From an uncultured Bacillota bacterium (GTDB lineage: Bacteria > Bacillota_I > Bacilli_A > RF39 > UBA660): DNA of 5,830 bases. The stretch is from the NCBI GenBank assembly GCA_905200435.1, contig CAJKKJ010000066.1, forward strand, positions 1 through 5,830, in the 5' to 3' direction. The notes beneath the pieces were generated by a model, which saw only the letters and a program-made list of their open reading frames with translations, ran no database searches and was not told the origin of the DNA. The translations under genes and the position numbers were made by a program. Below are positions 1-5,183 of the stretch, piece after piece (positions within the stretch are counted from its first letter, which is position 1; every line of letters starts with the position of its first letter).

Positions 1-1
1 A

Positions 2-961
2 GTTGTAAGAGATGCTGTTTTAAATGAAAGTAGAAAAGAAATAACAATAAATAATATATTAAAAGATGATAAAACATTATCATTTGAAGTTAAAAAAGGA
101 AATTTAAAAAATAATGGATGGTTTGTTGACGAAGTTAATGTAGAGGTTAAACCATTAGTATCTTCTGAATATTTTAAATCATATACTTATTGGGTTACTG
201 ATAATATAAATGAAGTAACTGAAAAAAATGAAGTAGTTAATTTAAGTAATAGTTTAGTTGTATTAAATGAAACAAATACAAATAAGTATATATGTGGATA
301 TGTTGATAAGAAAGATGGAACGAGAACAGATACTATTTGTAGTATGAATATAAGAATTGATAAAGATGTGCCAACATGTAATGTAGTTGTTGAAAGTGAA
401 TCAGTAAATGGAATTAGTGGATACATGGAGATAAATGATACTGGTGGAAGTGGAGCTCTTGAAAGTAAAAAGAAATTTAGTAATTTAACTGAAACAAAAG
501 ATTATGACATATATGATAAAGCTGGTAATAAAGGTGTTTGTAAGGTAAATGTTGTTTCATCAAATTACCTTTATATATGTAAAACATATAATACTTGCCA
601 ACATGTTGATTGTGGATATTATTCTTGTCCATCAACATGTGTATGGAAATGGACAATGAGTGGAGCATGCAGTAATAATAAGAAAAAAATTATTAATAAA
701 ACAGGAACAAGCTCGACAAAATCAGGGGCACAATCTGATTGCGAGCGTGCATCGAATGTATCATGTAGTGGATTAGGTACAGTATTCCATCATACATGCC
801 AGTATCAAAATCCATGTACTACTCCAGCTGGTTGTGTTAGTGGAAATAAAACTTGCTCGACAAAAGGATGTGGCTGTAAAGAGTGGGATGAAGGTACATT
901 AAATGGAACATGTCCTGCTGGTGCTTTGTGTAAAACTGAAGTTGGGTATAAAGCTGGATAA
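2..961 (+). CDS. Secreted/surface protein with Ig-like modules and Cys-rich C-terminus (5' partial)
   Basis: The frame is open from the first base of the window to a TAA at 959-961, so the gene starts upstream and 319 residues are visible. The Met at 344 is internal: it has no ribosome binding site and the frame continues unbroken before it. The N-terminal part looks like two beta-sandwich (bacterial Ig-like) modules. The second runs from about residue 121 (IDKDVPTC) to 184 and ends in the typical YDKAGNKGVC strand, with one Cys at each end. From residue 193 to 310 the protein has 16 Cys in about 118 residues, plus Gly, Ser and Thr, as in disulfide-bonded extracellular domains. No sortase motif, membrane segment or charged tail follows, so the protein is probably released or held by its missing N-terminus. 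The function is not recognised; adhesion or surface display is a guess from architecture. Codons in the Cys-rich part are slightly less AT-rich than elsewhere. Confidence 0.8.
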   Translation, partial: VVRDAVLNESRKEITINNILKDDKTLSFEVKKGNLKNNGWFVDEVNVEVKPLVSSEYFKSYTYWVTDNINEVTEKNEVVNLSNSLVVLNETNTNKYICGYVDKKDGTRTDTICSMNIRIDKDVPTCNVVVESESVNGISGYMEINDTGGSGALESKKKFSNLTETKDYDIYDKAGNKGVCKVNVVSSNYLYICKTYNTCQHVDCGYYSCPSTCVWKWTMSGACSNNKKKIINKTGTSSTKSGAQSDCERASNVSCSGLGTVFHHTCQYQNPCTTPAGCVSGNKTCSTKGCGCKEWDEGTLNGTCPAGALCKTEVGYKAG

Positions 962-965
962 GTAT

Positions 966-1006
966 AGGATAAACACGTAAGGTTTTTAAACTCATGTGTT
1001 TATCCT
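966..1006 (+). terminator. Hairpin after the surface-protein gene, possible weak terminator
   Basis: A perfect 11-bp inverted repeat, AGGATAAACAC at 966-976 and GTGTTTATCCT at 996-1006, can be extended inward by a G-U and a U-A pair. It begins 4 bases after the stop codon. The loop is about 15-19 nt. The downstream sequence is AT-rich but lacks a clean U-tract, so the hairpin may be a weak intrinsic terminator or a 3'-end stabiliser. Confidence 0.5.
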
Positions 1007-1026
1007 GATAATTTATATTCTTTTCG

Positions 1027-1055
1027 TTTACTTTAAAAATAAAAAATGATATAAT
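1027..1055 (+). promoter_or_regulatory. Promoter of the HdeD-family gene, extended -10
   Basis: The -10 box TATAAT (1050-1055) is preceded by TGA, giving the extended form TGATATAAT. A -35-like TTTACT (1027-1032) lies 17 bp upstream. The predicted start of transcription is near 1062, only about 17 nt before the start codon at 1079. Confidence 0.65.
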
Positions 1056-1078
1056 ATTTTTAGTTAAGGAAGATGTAT

Positions 1079-1657
1079 ATGAAAGTAATAGAAAAAGTAA
1101 AAGGATTCAATTATTTTTTACCAATTGTTTATTTTATATTAGGTTTATTAATGGTAATATTTCCTGGAACTGTAAATGACATAATAAACTATATAATAGG
1201 TGGTTTGTTAATGTTATTTGGAATTGATTATATAGTAAGATATTTATCCAACAATAAAGTAACAACGTATTCTAAATATAGTTTGACAGTTGGAATAGTA
1301 CCAATTATATGCGGAGTATTCTTAATATGTAATCCGGAAGTATTAGTATCAATAATACCATTTGTAGCTGGAATGATAATATTAATGGATGCATTTGAAA
1401 AATTAAAACATGCAATAGATTTGAAAAAAATGAATTATGATGAATGGTGGGTTGATTTAGTAGTAGCAATACTATTTATAGTATTTGGTATAATAGTAAT
1501 CATGAATCCATTTGATGCAGCAAAACTATTAATAAGAATACTAGGAATATTCTTCTTAGTAGATTGTTTTATAGATGTATGGACTAATTTTTCATATGAA
1601 AAAATTAAAATAAAAAATGGCGAAGATAAAAAAATTGTAGTAATTGATGAAAAATAG
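1079..1657 (+). CDS. HdeD/DUF308-family membrane protein
   Basis: This is a 192-residue integral membrane protein with about six transmembrane helices and a short charged C-terminal tail (residues 172-192). The chain is built from three similar helix-pair modules, roughly residues 12-54, 71-108 and 124-167. Each has a Pro-containing turn between its helices: FPG at 28-30, NP at 85-86 and NP at 143-144. This threefold pattern is typical of the HdeD/DUF308 family, whose E. coli member is linked to acid resistance; the molecular function is not established here. The Met at 1079 is preferred over the Met at 1073 because AAGGAAG (1066-1072) abuts 1073 directly, whereas AAGGA lies 8 nt before 1079. 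The gene has its own promoter and the next gene's promoter follows 11 bases after its stop, so it is likely monocistronic. Confidence 0.8.
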   Translation: MKVIEKVKGFNYFLPIVYFILGLLMVIFPGTVNDIINYIIGGLLMLFGIDYIVRYLSNNKVTTYSKYSLTVGIVPIICGVFLICNPEVLVSIIPFVAGMIILMDAFEKLKHAIDLKKMNYDEWWVDLVVAILFIVFGIIVIMNPFDAAKLLIRILGIFFLVDCFIDVWTNFSYEKIKIKNGEDKKIVVIDEK

Positions 1658-1668
1658 AATAAAATAAG

Positions 1669-1697
1669 TTGACAAACATATATTAAATAAGTATAAT
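1669..1697 (+). promoter_or_regulatory. Consensus sigma-A promoter of the infC-rpmI-rplT operon
   Basis: A perfect TTGACA (1669-1674) and a perfect TATAAT (1692-1697) are separated by exactly 17 bp. This is the strongest promoter in the window, as expected for a ribosomal-protein operon. Transcription should start near 1704, giving a leader of about 130 nt. Confidence 0.9.
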
Positions 1698-1703
1698 AAG
1701 ATA

Positions 1704-1815
1704 GAAATTTAAAAAAAGAAAGAAGAAATATCCATTTTCTCACCTGATTATAATAGTAATAGGTAAAAAGCTTTGTTAAGTCTTTTTAAAGTGGATATTT
1801 AAACCCACTTTTTTT
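1704..1815 (+). ncRNA. L20-type leader (attenuator) upstream of infC
   Basis: The untranslated leader can fold into a three-way junction. A 13-bp long-range helix (1726-1738 with 1788-1800, core AAATATCCA/TGGATATTT) encloses two adjacent hairpins. The first is 1742-1764 (ACCT, bulged G, ATTA; six-base loop). The second is 1765-1787 (AAAAAGCTT, loop TGTT, AAG, bulged U, CTTTTT). The 3' strand of the long helix overlaps the 5' arm of a terminator (1788-1794 with 1805-1811), so the two structures exclude each other. In Bacillus subtilis the infC-rpmI-rplT operon is repressed by L20 binding to such a leader and causing premature termination; Rfam describes it as the L20 leader. Folding was done by eye. 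The match to the family is inferred from location and layout. Confidence 0.75.
1788..1815 (+). terminator. Intrinsic terminator of the infC leader (attenuator)
   Basis: AAAGTGG (1788-1794) pairs with CCACTTT (1805-1811) in a 7-bp stem with a 10-base loop, and a run of seven T (1809-1815) follows. The terminator lies inside the leader, before infC, and competes with the long-range helix that uses 1788-1800. It would therefore control read-through into the operon. Confidence 0.75.
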
Positions 1816-1820
1816 ATGTT

Positions 1821-1836
1821 GGAGGTGTCGGGTATC
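1821..1836 (+). promoter_or_regulatory. infC: infC ribosome binding site and AUC start codon
   Basis: GGAGGTG (1821-1827) is a near-perfect Shine-Dalgarno sequence. The in-frame codon at the usual spacing is ATC at 1834-1836, six bases after the motif. The upstream ATG at 1816 follows the terminator U-tract directly, has no ribosome binding site, and would place the Shine-Dalgarno sequence inside the coding region. Starting at ATC gives an N-terminus, (M)ANKEKNLFINEQIRA, that matches the usual length of IF3. Confidence 0.75.
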
Positions 1837-2364
1837 GCAAATAAAGAAAAAAATTTGTTTATTAATGAACAAATAAGAGCAAAAGAAGTTATGGTTATTG
1901 GACCTAAGGGTGAACAACTAGGGACAAAAATACTTAAAGATGCATTAACACTTGCATCATATGCTGGATTTGATTTGGTTTTAATCAATCCAAGTAGTAA
2001 TCCACCAGTATGTAAGATAATGGATTATAATAAATTTAAGTATGAAAACAAGAAAAAAAATAAGGAAAACCTAAAAAAACAAAGAGAAACTAATTTAGAA
2101 TTAAAAGAGTATCGTTTATCTGTTACAATTGATGTTCATGATTTTGATACGAAAGTAAAACAAGCGTCAAAGTATCTAGAAAAAGGTCATAAAGTAAAAG
2201 CATCAATTCGTTTTAGAGGAAGAGAAATGGCTCATACTGATTTAGGTTTAAAGGTTTTATTAAGATTTGCGGAAGCTTTAGAAAGTTGTTCACAAGTTGA
2301 ACAAAAACCAATCTTAGAAGCTCGTACAATGACTATGATTCTAGCACCCAAAAAAGAAAAATAG
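1834..2364 (+). CDS. infC: Translation initiation factor IF-3
   Basis: IF3 binds the 30S subunit, keeps it apart from 50S and checks start codon-initiator tRNA pairing. The 176-residue protein has the standard two-domain layout. The N-terminal domain contains INEQIRAKEV, an LVLINP segment and the hallmark PPVCKIMDYNKFKYE. A Lys-rich linker helix follows, then the C-terminal domain with KEYRLSVTIDVHDFDTK, the KASIRFRGREMAH segment and the terminal MILAPK. The start is placed at AUC 1834 rather than ATG 1816 on Shine-Dalgarno spacing. IF3 discriminates against non-AUG starts, and in E. coli infC begins with AUU and is thereby self-limited, so the same feedback is plausible here. It is the first gene of the operon, and its stop codon overlaps the rpmI ribosome binding site. 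Confidence 0.95.
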   Translation: MANKEKNLFINEQIRAKEVMVIGPKGEQLGTKILKDALTLASYAGFDLVLINPSSNPPVCKIMDYNKFKYENKKKNKENLKKQRETNLELKEYRLSVTIDVHDFDTKVKQASKYLEKGHKVKASIRFRGREMAHTDLGLKVLLRFAEALESCSQVEQKPILEARTMTMILAPKKEK

Positions 2365-2373
2365 GAGGATTTT

Positions 2374-2568
2374 ATGCCAAAATTAAAAACACATAAAGGA
2401 ACAAAGAAAGTTCTAAATATCAGACAAAGTGGCTCTATTAAAATTGGAAAACCAGGAAGTAGACATAATACTGGTAAAAAACCAGCTAGTTTTAGTAGAA
2501 GTTGCGCTAATGGATCTGCTTTAGATAAGACAGATTTAAAGAGAATAAAGAGTTTAATAGTAAAATAA
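2374..2568 (+). CDS. rpmI: 50S ribosomal protein L35
   Basis: This is a 64-residue, strongly basic protein of normal L35 length. It starts with the family signature MPKLKTHKGTKKV and ends with DKTDLKRIKSLI, matching the usual C-terminal DLKRIK segment. L35 is a small structural protein of the large subunit. The central stretch contains SRHNTGKKPASFSRS, the usual basic rRNA-contacting region. AGGAGG (2363-2368) overlaps the infC stop and lies 5 bases before the ATG; only 9 bases separate the two genes, which suggests translational coupling. Confidence 0.95.
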   Translation: MPKLKTHKGTKKVLNIRQSGSIKIGKPGSRHNTGKKPASFSRSCANGSALDKTDLKRIKSLIVK

Positions 2569-2580
2569 GGAGGAAGAAAT

Positions 2581-3099
2581 ATGCCAAGAGTTAAAGGTGG
2601 AACAATTCATGCTGCTCGTCGTAAAAAAGTTTTAAACGAAGCAAAAGGATATTTTGGTTCTAAACATCGTTTATACAGAACAGCTAAAGAACAAGTAATG
2701 CATTCATTAAGTTATGCTTACAGAGATAGAAGACAAAAGAAAAGAGATTTTAGAAAATTATGGATTACAAGAATTAATGCTGCTTGTCGTCAAAATGACA
2801 TCAGTTATTCTAAATTCATAAATGGACTAGCTAAAGCAGGTGTTGAAGTTAATAGAAAAATGCTTTCAGAAGTTGCAATTGCTGATCCAAAAGCATTTAC
2901 AAATTTAGTTAATGTAGCTAAAGCTGGTTTAGAAGGTAAAACTGTTGAAGTAAAAGAAACTAAAAAAGTTGTAAAAGAAGAAACTAAAGATTTTTCTAAA
3001 TTAACAGTTGCTGAATTAAAAGAGTTAGCTAAAAAAACAAATATTGAAGGTTATACTTCAATGAAAAAAGCTGAATTAGTTGAAGCATTATCAAAATAA
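2581..3099 (+). CDS. rplT: 50S ribosomal protein L20 with C-terminal Rho_N/SAP-like extension
   Basis: Residues 1-120 form a complete L20: MPRVKGGT at the start, AKGYFGSKH, then [22 protein letters not shown], and EVNRKMLSE near the end of the core. L20 binds 23S rRNA early in 50S assembly and, in Firmicutes, represses its own operon through the leader. The protein is 172 residues, about 50 longer than the usual 115-120. A charged linker (about 121-136, Lys/Glu/Val) leads to residues 137-172, which contain [20 protein letters not shown] and then [10 protein letters not shown]. This helix-loop-helix pattern is that of the Rho N-terminal/SAP-like fold, which binds nucleic acids in other proteins. 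It has a strong AAGGAGG (2567-2573) 7 bases before the ATG and lies 12 bases after rpmI. The domain assignment of the tail is by eye. Confidence 0.95.
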   Translation: MPRVKGGTIHAARRKKVLNEAKGYFGSKHRLYRTAKEQVMHSLSYAYRDRRQKKRDFRKLWITRINAACRQNDISYSKFINGLAKAGVEVNRKMLSEVAIADPKAFTNLVNVAKAGLEGKTVEVKETKKVVKEETKDFSKLTVAELKELAKKTNIEGYTSMKKAELVEALSK

Positions 3100-3120
3100 G
3101 GTGTGAAAACATCTTTTTTT
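3098..3120 (+). terminator. Terminator of the infC-rpmI-rplT operon
   Basis: AAGGTGT (3098-3104) pairs with ACATCTT (3109-3115), with one G-U pair, around a stable GAAA tetraloop. Seven T (3114-3120) follow. The stem overlaps the rplT stop codon, so the operon ends immediately after the gene. Confidence 0.85.
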
Positions 3121-3150
3121 GTCATATTATTATGAAAAAGGAGTTATAGT

Positions 3151-3769
3151 ATGGAATATGAAGTAAGATATTATTTTAATAGCAATTATTTAGATGAAAT
3201 ATTAAATAAATTAAAATCATTTAAAGAATTAAAAAATAAAGAAAGAACATATGAAAAAACTAGTCAATATGATCATTCTGATATTAATAGAAGTTTTTAT
3301 GATAAAAAAATTGATGGAAGATTTAGAGTTAGAATATCTAAAAATAATCATGAAACTATATCTAAGTTGAGCCTTTAAAAGAAGATTAAATGATACTATT
3401 TCTGGAAGTATAAATAAAGAAGAGGAAAAAGAAGTATATTTTGATAATTATGATAATTTTATTTATATTGTTGAAAATGTAATGCATTTTAAGTTAGTAG
3501 AAAGTTATGAGAGATATAGAAATGTTTTCGAAAATGATGATGTTGAAATAGCTCTAGATGAGTATCCTTTTGGGTTAGCACTTGAAATTGAAAGTAAGGG
3601 TGATAATCCTGATGAAACTATAAAAAAATGGGTTTTGAATTTGGGCTTAAAGTTAAATGACGCATATAGATTATCATGGGATGATAAATATAAGGAATTG
3701 TGTGAAAAGCAAAATATAGAACAATATAATATAGTTACGTTTGATAAAAAAATGCCTGAGGTAGAATAA
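3151..3769 (+). pseudogene. CYTH-domain (triphosphate tunnel) protein interrupted by a +1 frame change
   Basis: Two adjacent reading frames together encode one CYTH-domain protein of about 205 residues. Frame one (3151-3378) starts after AAAGGAG (3137-3143, 7 bases before the ATG). It carries the first-strand acidic motif EYEVR (ExExR, a variant of ExExK) and the RFRVRIS strand (residues 57-63), then stops at TAA 3376-3378. The next frame is open from 3371 to TAA 3767-3769. It carries KRRLNDTISGS, the ESYERYR strand and DEYPFGLALEIE, the conserved late CYTH strands. CYTH proteins bind and often hydrolyse triphosphate compounds in a beta-tunnel with metal; the substrate here is unknown. Removing one C at 3372/3373 restores the frame as Ser-Phe-Lys-Arg-Arg. 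A sequencing error, a real mutation or programmed +1 shifting at CTT_TAA are all possible. A weak -10-like TATTAT (3125-3130) may serve as promoter. Confidence 0.8.
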
Positions 3770-3803
3770 AAAAGCATAAATTTATTTATTTTTAATATAA
3801 TTA

Positions 3804-3812
3804 TGATATAAT
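3804..3812 (+). promoter_or_regulatory. Extended -10 promoter of the HAD-like gene
   Basis: TGATATAAT (3804-3812) is a full extended -10 element, identical to the one before the HdeD-family gene. No good -35 is seen at 16-18 bp upstream; that region is only A/T. Transcription would start near 3819, four bases before the ribosome binding site. Confidence 0.6.
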
Positions 3813-3833
3813 ACATAAAAAGAAGGTGGACTA

Positions 3834-4331
3834 ATGAAAAATTTATATATCGATTTTGATGGTGTAATTATGGATACTATAAATAAAACGTATCAAATGA
3901 TGGATGAAGAAAATATTGATAAAAGTGATAATGAAGAGGTGCGAAAATTTTATGAAAATATTGATTGGAAAAGATTGCTTGTTGAAGCTGGAGAAATAAA
4001 TGGTGCAATTGAAAAAGTTAAGAAACTTAATGATTCTAAAAAATTCAATGTTTCGATATTAACGCATGTTAATTCTCTTGATGAAGCTATAGAAAAAGTA
4101 AAATTTATTAGAAAGTTTTATGATGATATAACTGTTATTCCTGTTCCTAAGGCAATATCAAAAACCAAAATGGTTCATACTAAAGATGCTATATTGGTTG
4201 ATGATTATACTAGTAATTTAGTTGAGTGGAAAAGTGAAGGTGGAATTGGTTTAAAATTTTCTATCAAACCTAAAAAAAGTGATTTTGTTGTTATTGACGA
4301 TTTAGATAAAATATTTGAGTTGTTTAAGTAG
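3834..4331 (+). CDS. HAD-superfamily phosphatase, 5'-nucleotidase (NT5C)-like
   Basis: This 165-residue soluble protein has the HAD phosphatase motifs in order. Motif I is DFDGV at residues 7-11, with D7 as nucleophile and D9 as acid/base. Motif II is SILTH at 74-78 with T77. Motif IV is ILVDDYTSN at 120-128 with the metal-binding pair D123/D124. Lys residues around 106-112 are candidates for motif III. There is no large cap domain, and the short helical segment 20-70 takes its place. The VDDYTSNLVEW and GGIGLKF segments resemble small bacterial and phage proteins of the deoxyribonucleotidase type, which remove phosphate from (deoxy)nucleoside monophosphates. The substrate is inferred from family resemblance only. 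AAGGTGG (3823-3829) lies 4 bases before the ATG. The gene has its own promoter. Confidence 0.75.
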   Translation: MKNLYIDFDGVIMDTINKTYQMMDEENIDKSDNEEVRKFYENIDWKRLLVEAGEINGAIEKVKKLNDSKKFNVSILTHVNSLDEAIEKVKFIRKFYDDITVIPVPKAISKTKMVHTKDAILVDDYTSNLVEWKSEGGIGLKFSIKPKKSDFVVIDDLDKIFELFK

Positions 4332-4382
4332 TGTAAATATGTGCAAAAATAAATGTAAAGTGATATTGTTTTGTTTTTTATA

Positions 4383-4391
4383 TGATACAAT
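4383..4391 (+). promoter_or_regulatory. Possible extended -10 promoter before the membrane-anchored protein gene
   Basis: TGATACAAT (4383-4391) differs from the extended -10 of the two upstream promoters by one base. No convincing -35 is present. The predicted transcript start (about 4398) falls inside the AGGAGG ribosome binding site, so the real promoter could lie slightly upstream. Confidence 0.4.
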
Positions 4392-4408
4392 AATGTAGGA
4401 GGATGATT

Positions 4409-5059
4409 ATGGAAAAGAAAAATAATATAGCACTTTGTCTAGTTATAGGGTGCATGATAACTTTATTGGGGGCTTTACTTGGAATTTATGTTGGAAAGGG
4501 ATTAGTTGATTGTACTTGTGATAAAGATTGTAATACAAATAAACCTTCAGAAGTAGTTGAAAATGTTAAAAAATCAAAAATTGTAGATATTGGTTGGGCT
4601 TCGCTTGCTGTACTTGATGATGGTAATGTATATGTTAAATTAAGAGACAATTATATTATTTTTAACATTTATGATGAGGAAACAAGAAAAATATATGAAA
4701 ATACAGTAAAAAATTATAAATCATATACATTAAAAAATCTTGATTATTCAAATCATTATAATGGAACGTTTACTGGAATGAAGTTGAATGTAAAAGATGT
4801 AGATAATATTTATTCTTATGCTACTGGCCATACAATAAAAGATACAACTGGATTACTATTATTAAATCAAGATAAAACTGTTTCAATAATATCAGTAAAA
4901 TCATTAATAAATGGTAAAACAGAGGTAACTAAGATTCCTGAGTTAAAGGATATAAAAGAAATATATACTGATACATCAGGTCAAGCAGCTGACACATATG
5001 CAGTAGATAATAATGGAACAGAATATAAAATACGTGATTATTTAAAAACAGATTATTAG
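4409..5059 (+). CDS. Membrane-anchored extracytoplasmic protein with RCC1-like repeats
   Basis: The protein has 216 residues: a short basic cytoplasmic N-terminus, one hydrophobic segment (about 7-29) and an extracytoplasmic remainder. LVDC at 32-35 is not a proper lipobox because Asp precedes the Cys, so a membrane anchor is more likely than a lipoprotein. C35, C37 and C41 form a small Cys cluster just outside the membrane. Three segments share a pattern of an Ile-rich strand, a gap, then a hydrophobic strand and an Asp/Asn turn: about 58-78 (AVLDDGNVYVKL), 129-161 (LLLLNQDKTVSI) and 181-208 (YAVDNNGTEYKI). They resemble single blades of RCC1-type beta-propellers, too few for a full propeller. 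The specific function is not recognised. The Met at 4409 is preferred over 4403 because AGGAGG (4397-4402) directly abuts 4403 but is 6 bases from 4409. Confidence 0.75.
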   Translation: MEKKNNIALCLVIGCMITLLGALLGIYVGKGLVDCTCDKDCNTNKPSEVVENVKKSKIVDIGWASLAVLDDGNVYVKLRDNYIIFNIYDEETRKIYENTVKNYKSYTLKNLDYSNHYNGTFTGMKLNVKDVDNIYSYATGHTIKDTTGLLLLNQDKTVSIISVKSLINGKTEVTKIPELKDIKEIYTDTSGQAADTYAVDNNGTEYKIRDYLKTDY

Positions 5060-5108
5060 GCAAATATACATTTGATAATATTAAAAGAATTAAATAATTA
5101 AAATGGGG

Positions 5109-5135
5109 AAAAATAGATATATAATCTATTTTTTT
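5109..5135 (+). terminator. Intrinsic terminator between the membrane-anchored protein gene and mraY
   Basis: AAAAATAGAT (5109-5118) pairs perfectly with ATCTATTTTT (5124-5133) around a five-base ATATA loop, in a seven-T run (5129-5135). The stem is long but has only one G-C pair, so efficiency may be modest. Confidence 0.65.
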
Positions 5136-5136
5136 C

Positions 5137-5165
5137 TTGCATTGAATTATAAAACAATATATAAT
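5137..5165 (+). promoter_or_regulatory. Promoter of mraY
   Basis: A perfect -10 TATAAT (5160-5165) lies 17 bp after TTGCAT (5137-5142), a partial -35 match. The -35 follows the upstream terminator by one base. The predicted transcript start (about 5172) coincides with the AGGAG ribosome binding site (5171-5175), giving an extremely short leader. Confidence 0.6.
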
Positions 5166-5183
5166 TAGATAGGAGATGATTAT

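Noticed and set aside
344..346. ATG at 344 as the start of the first gene
   Set aside because: The frame is open without a stop to the left edge, the upstream residues continue the same Ig-like pattern, and no ribosome binding site precedes 344.
187..426. Reverse-strand open frames, also at 477-668, 1435-1743, 1776-1988, 3505-3816 and 4205-4390
   Set aside because: They are low-complexity Phe/Ile/Ser/Leu-rich shadows of forward genes, lack ribosome binding sites, and show no recognisable domains.
711..865. Repeated 11-mer GCTCGACAAAA at 711-721 and 855-865
   Set aside because: Both copies encode a Ser-Thr-Lys stretch in the same gene and the flanks do not match; probably chance or ordinary internal similarity.
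1816..1833. ATG at 1816 as the infC start
   Set aside because: It directly follows the terminator U-tract, has no ribosome binding site, and lies upstream of the GGAGGTG that serves ATC at 1834.
3368..3370. TGA read as Trp (genetic code 4) to explain the CYTH split and the lack of TGA stop codons
   Set aside because: All 16 Trp codons counted in the genes are TGG, no gene contains an in-frame TGA, and code 4 would not remove the TAA that ends the upstream frame.
4332..4382. Possible terminator after the HAD-like gene
   Set aside because: There is a T-rich stretch, but I found no clean stem in front of it.
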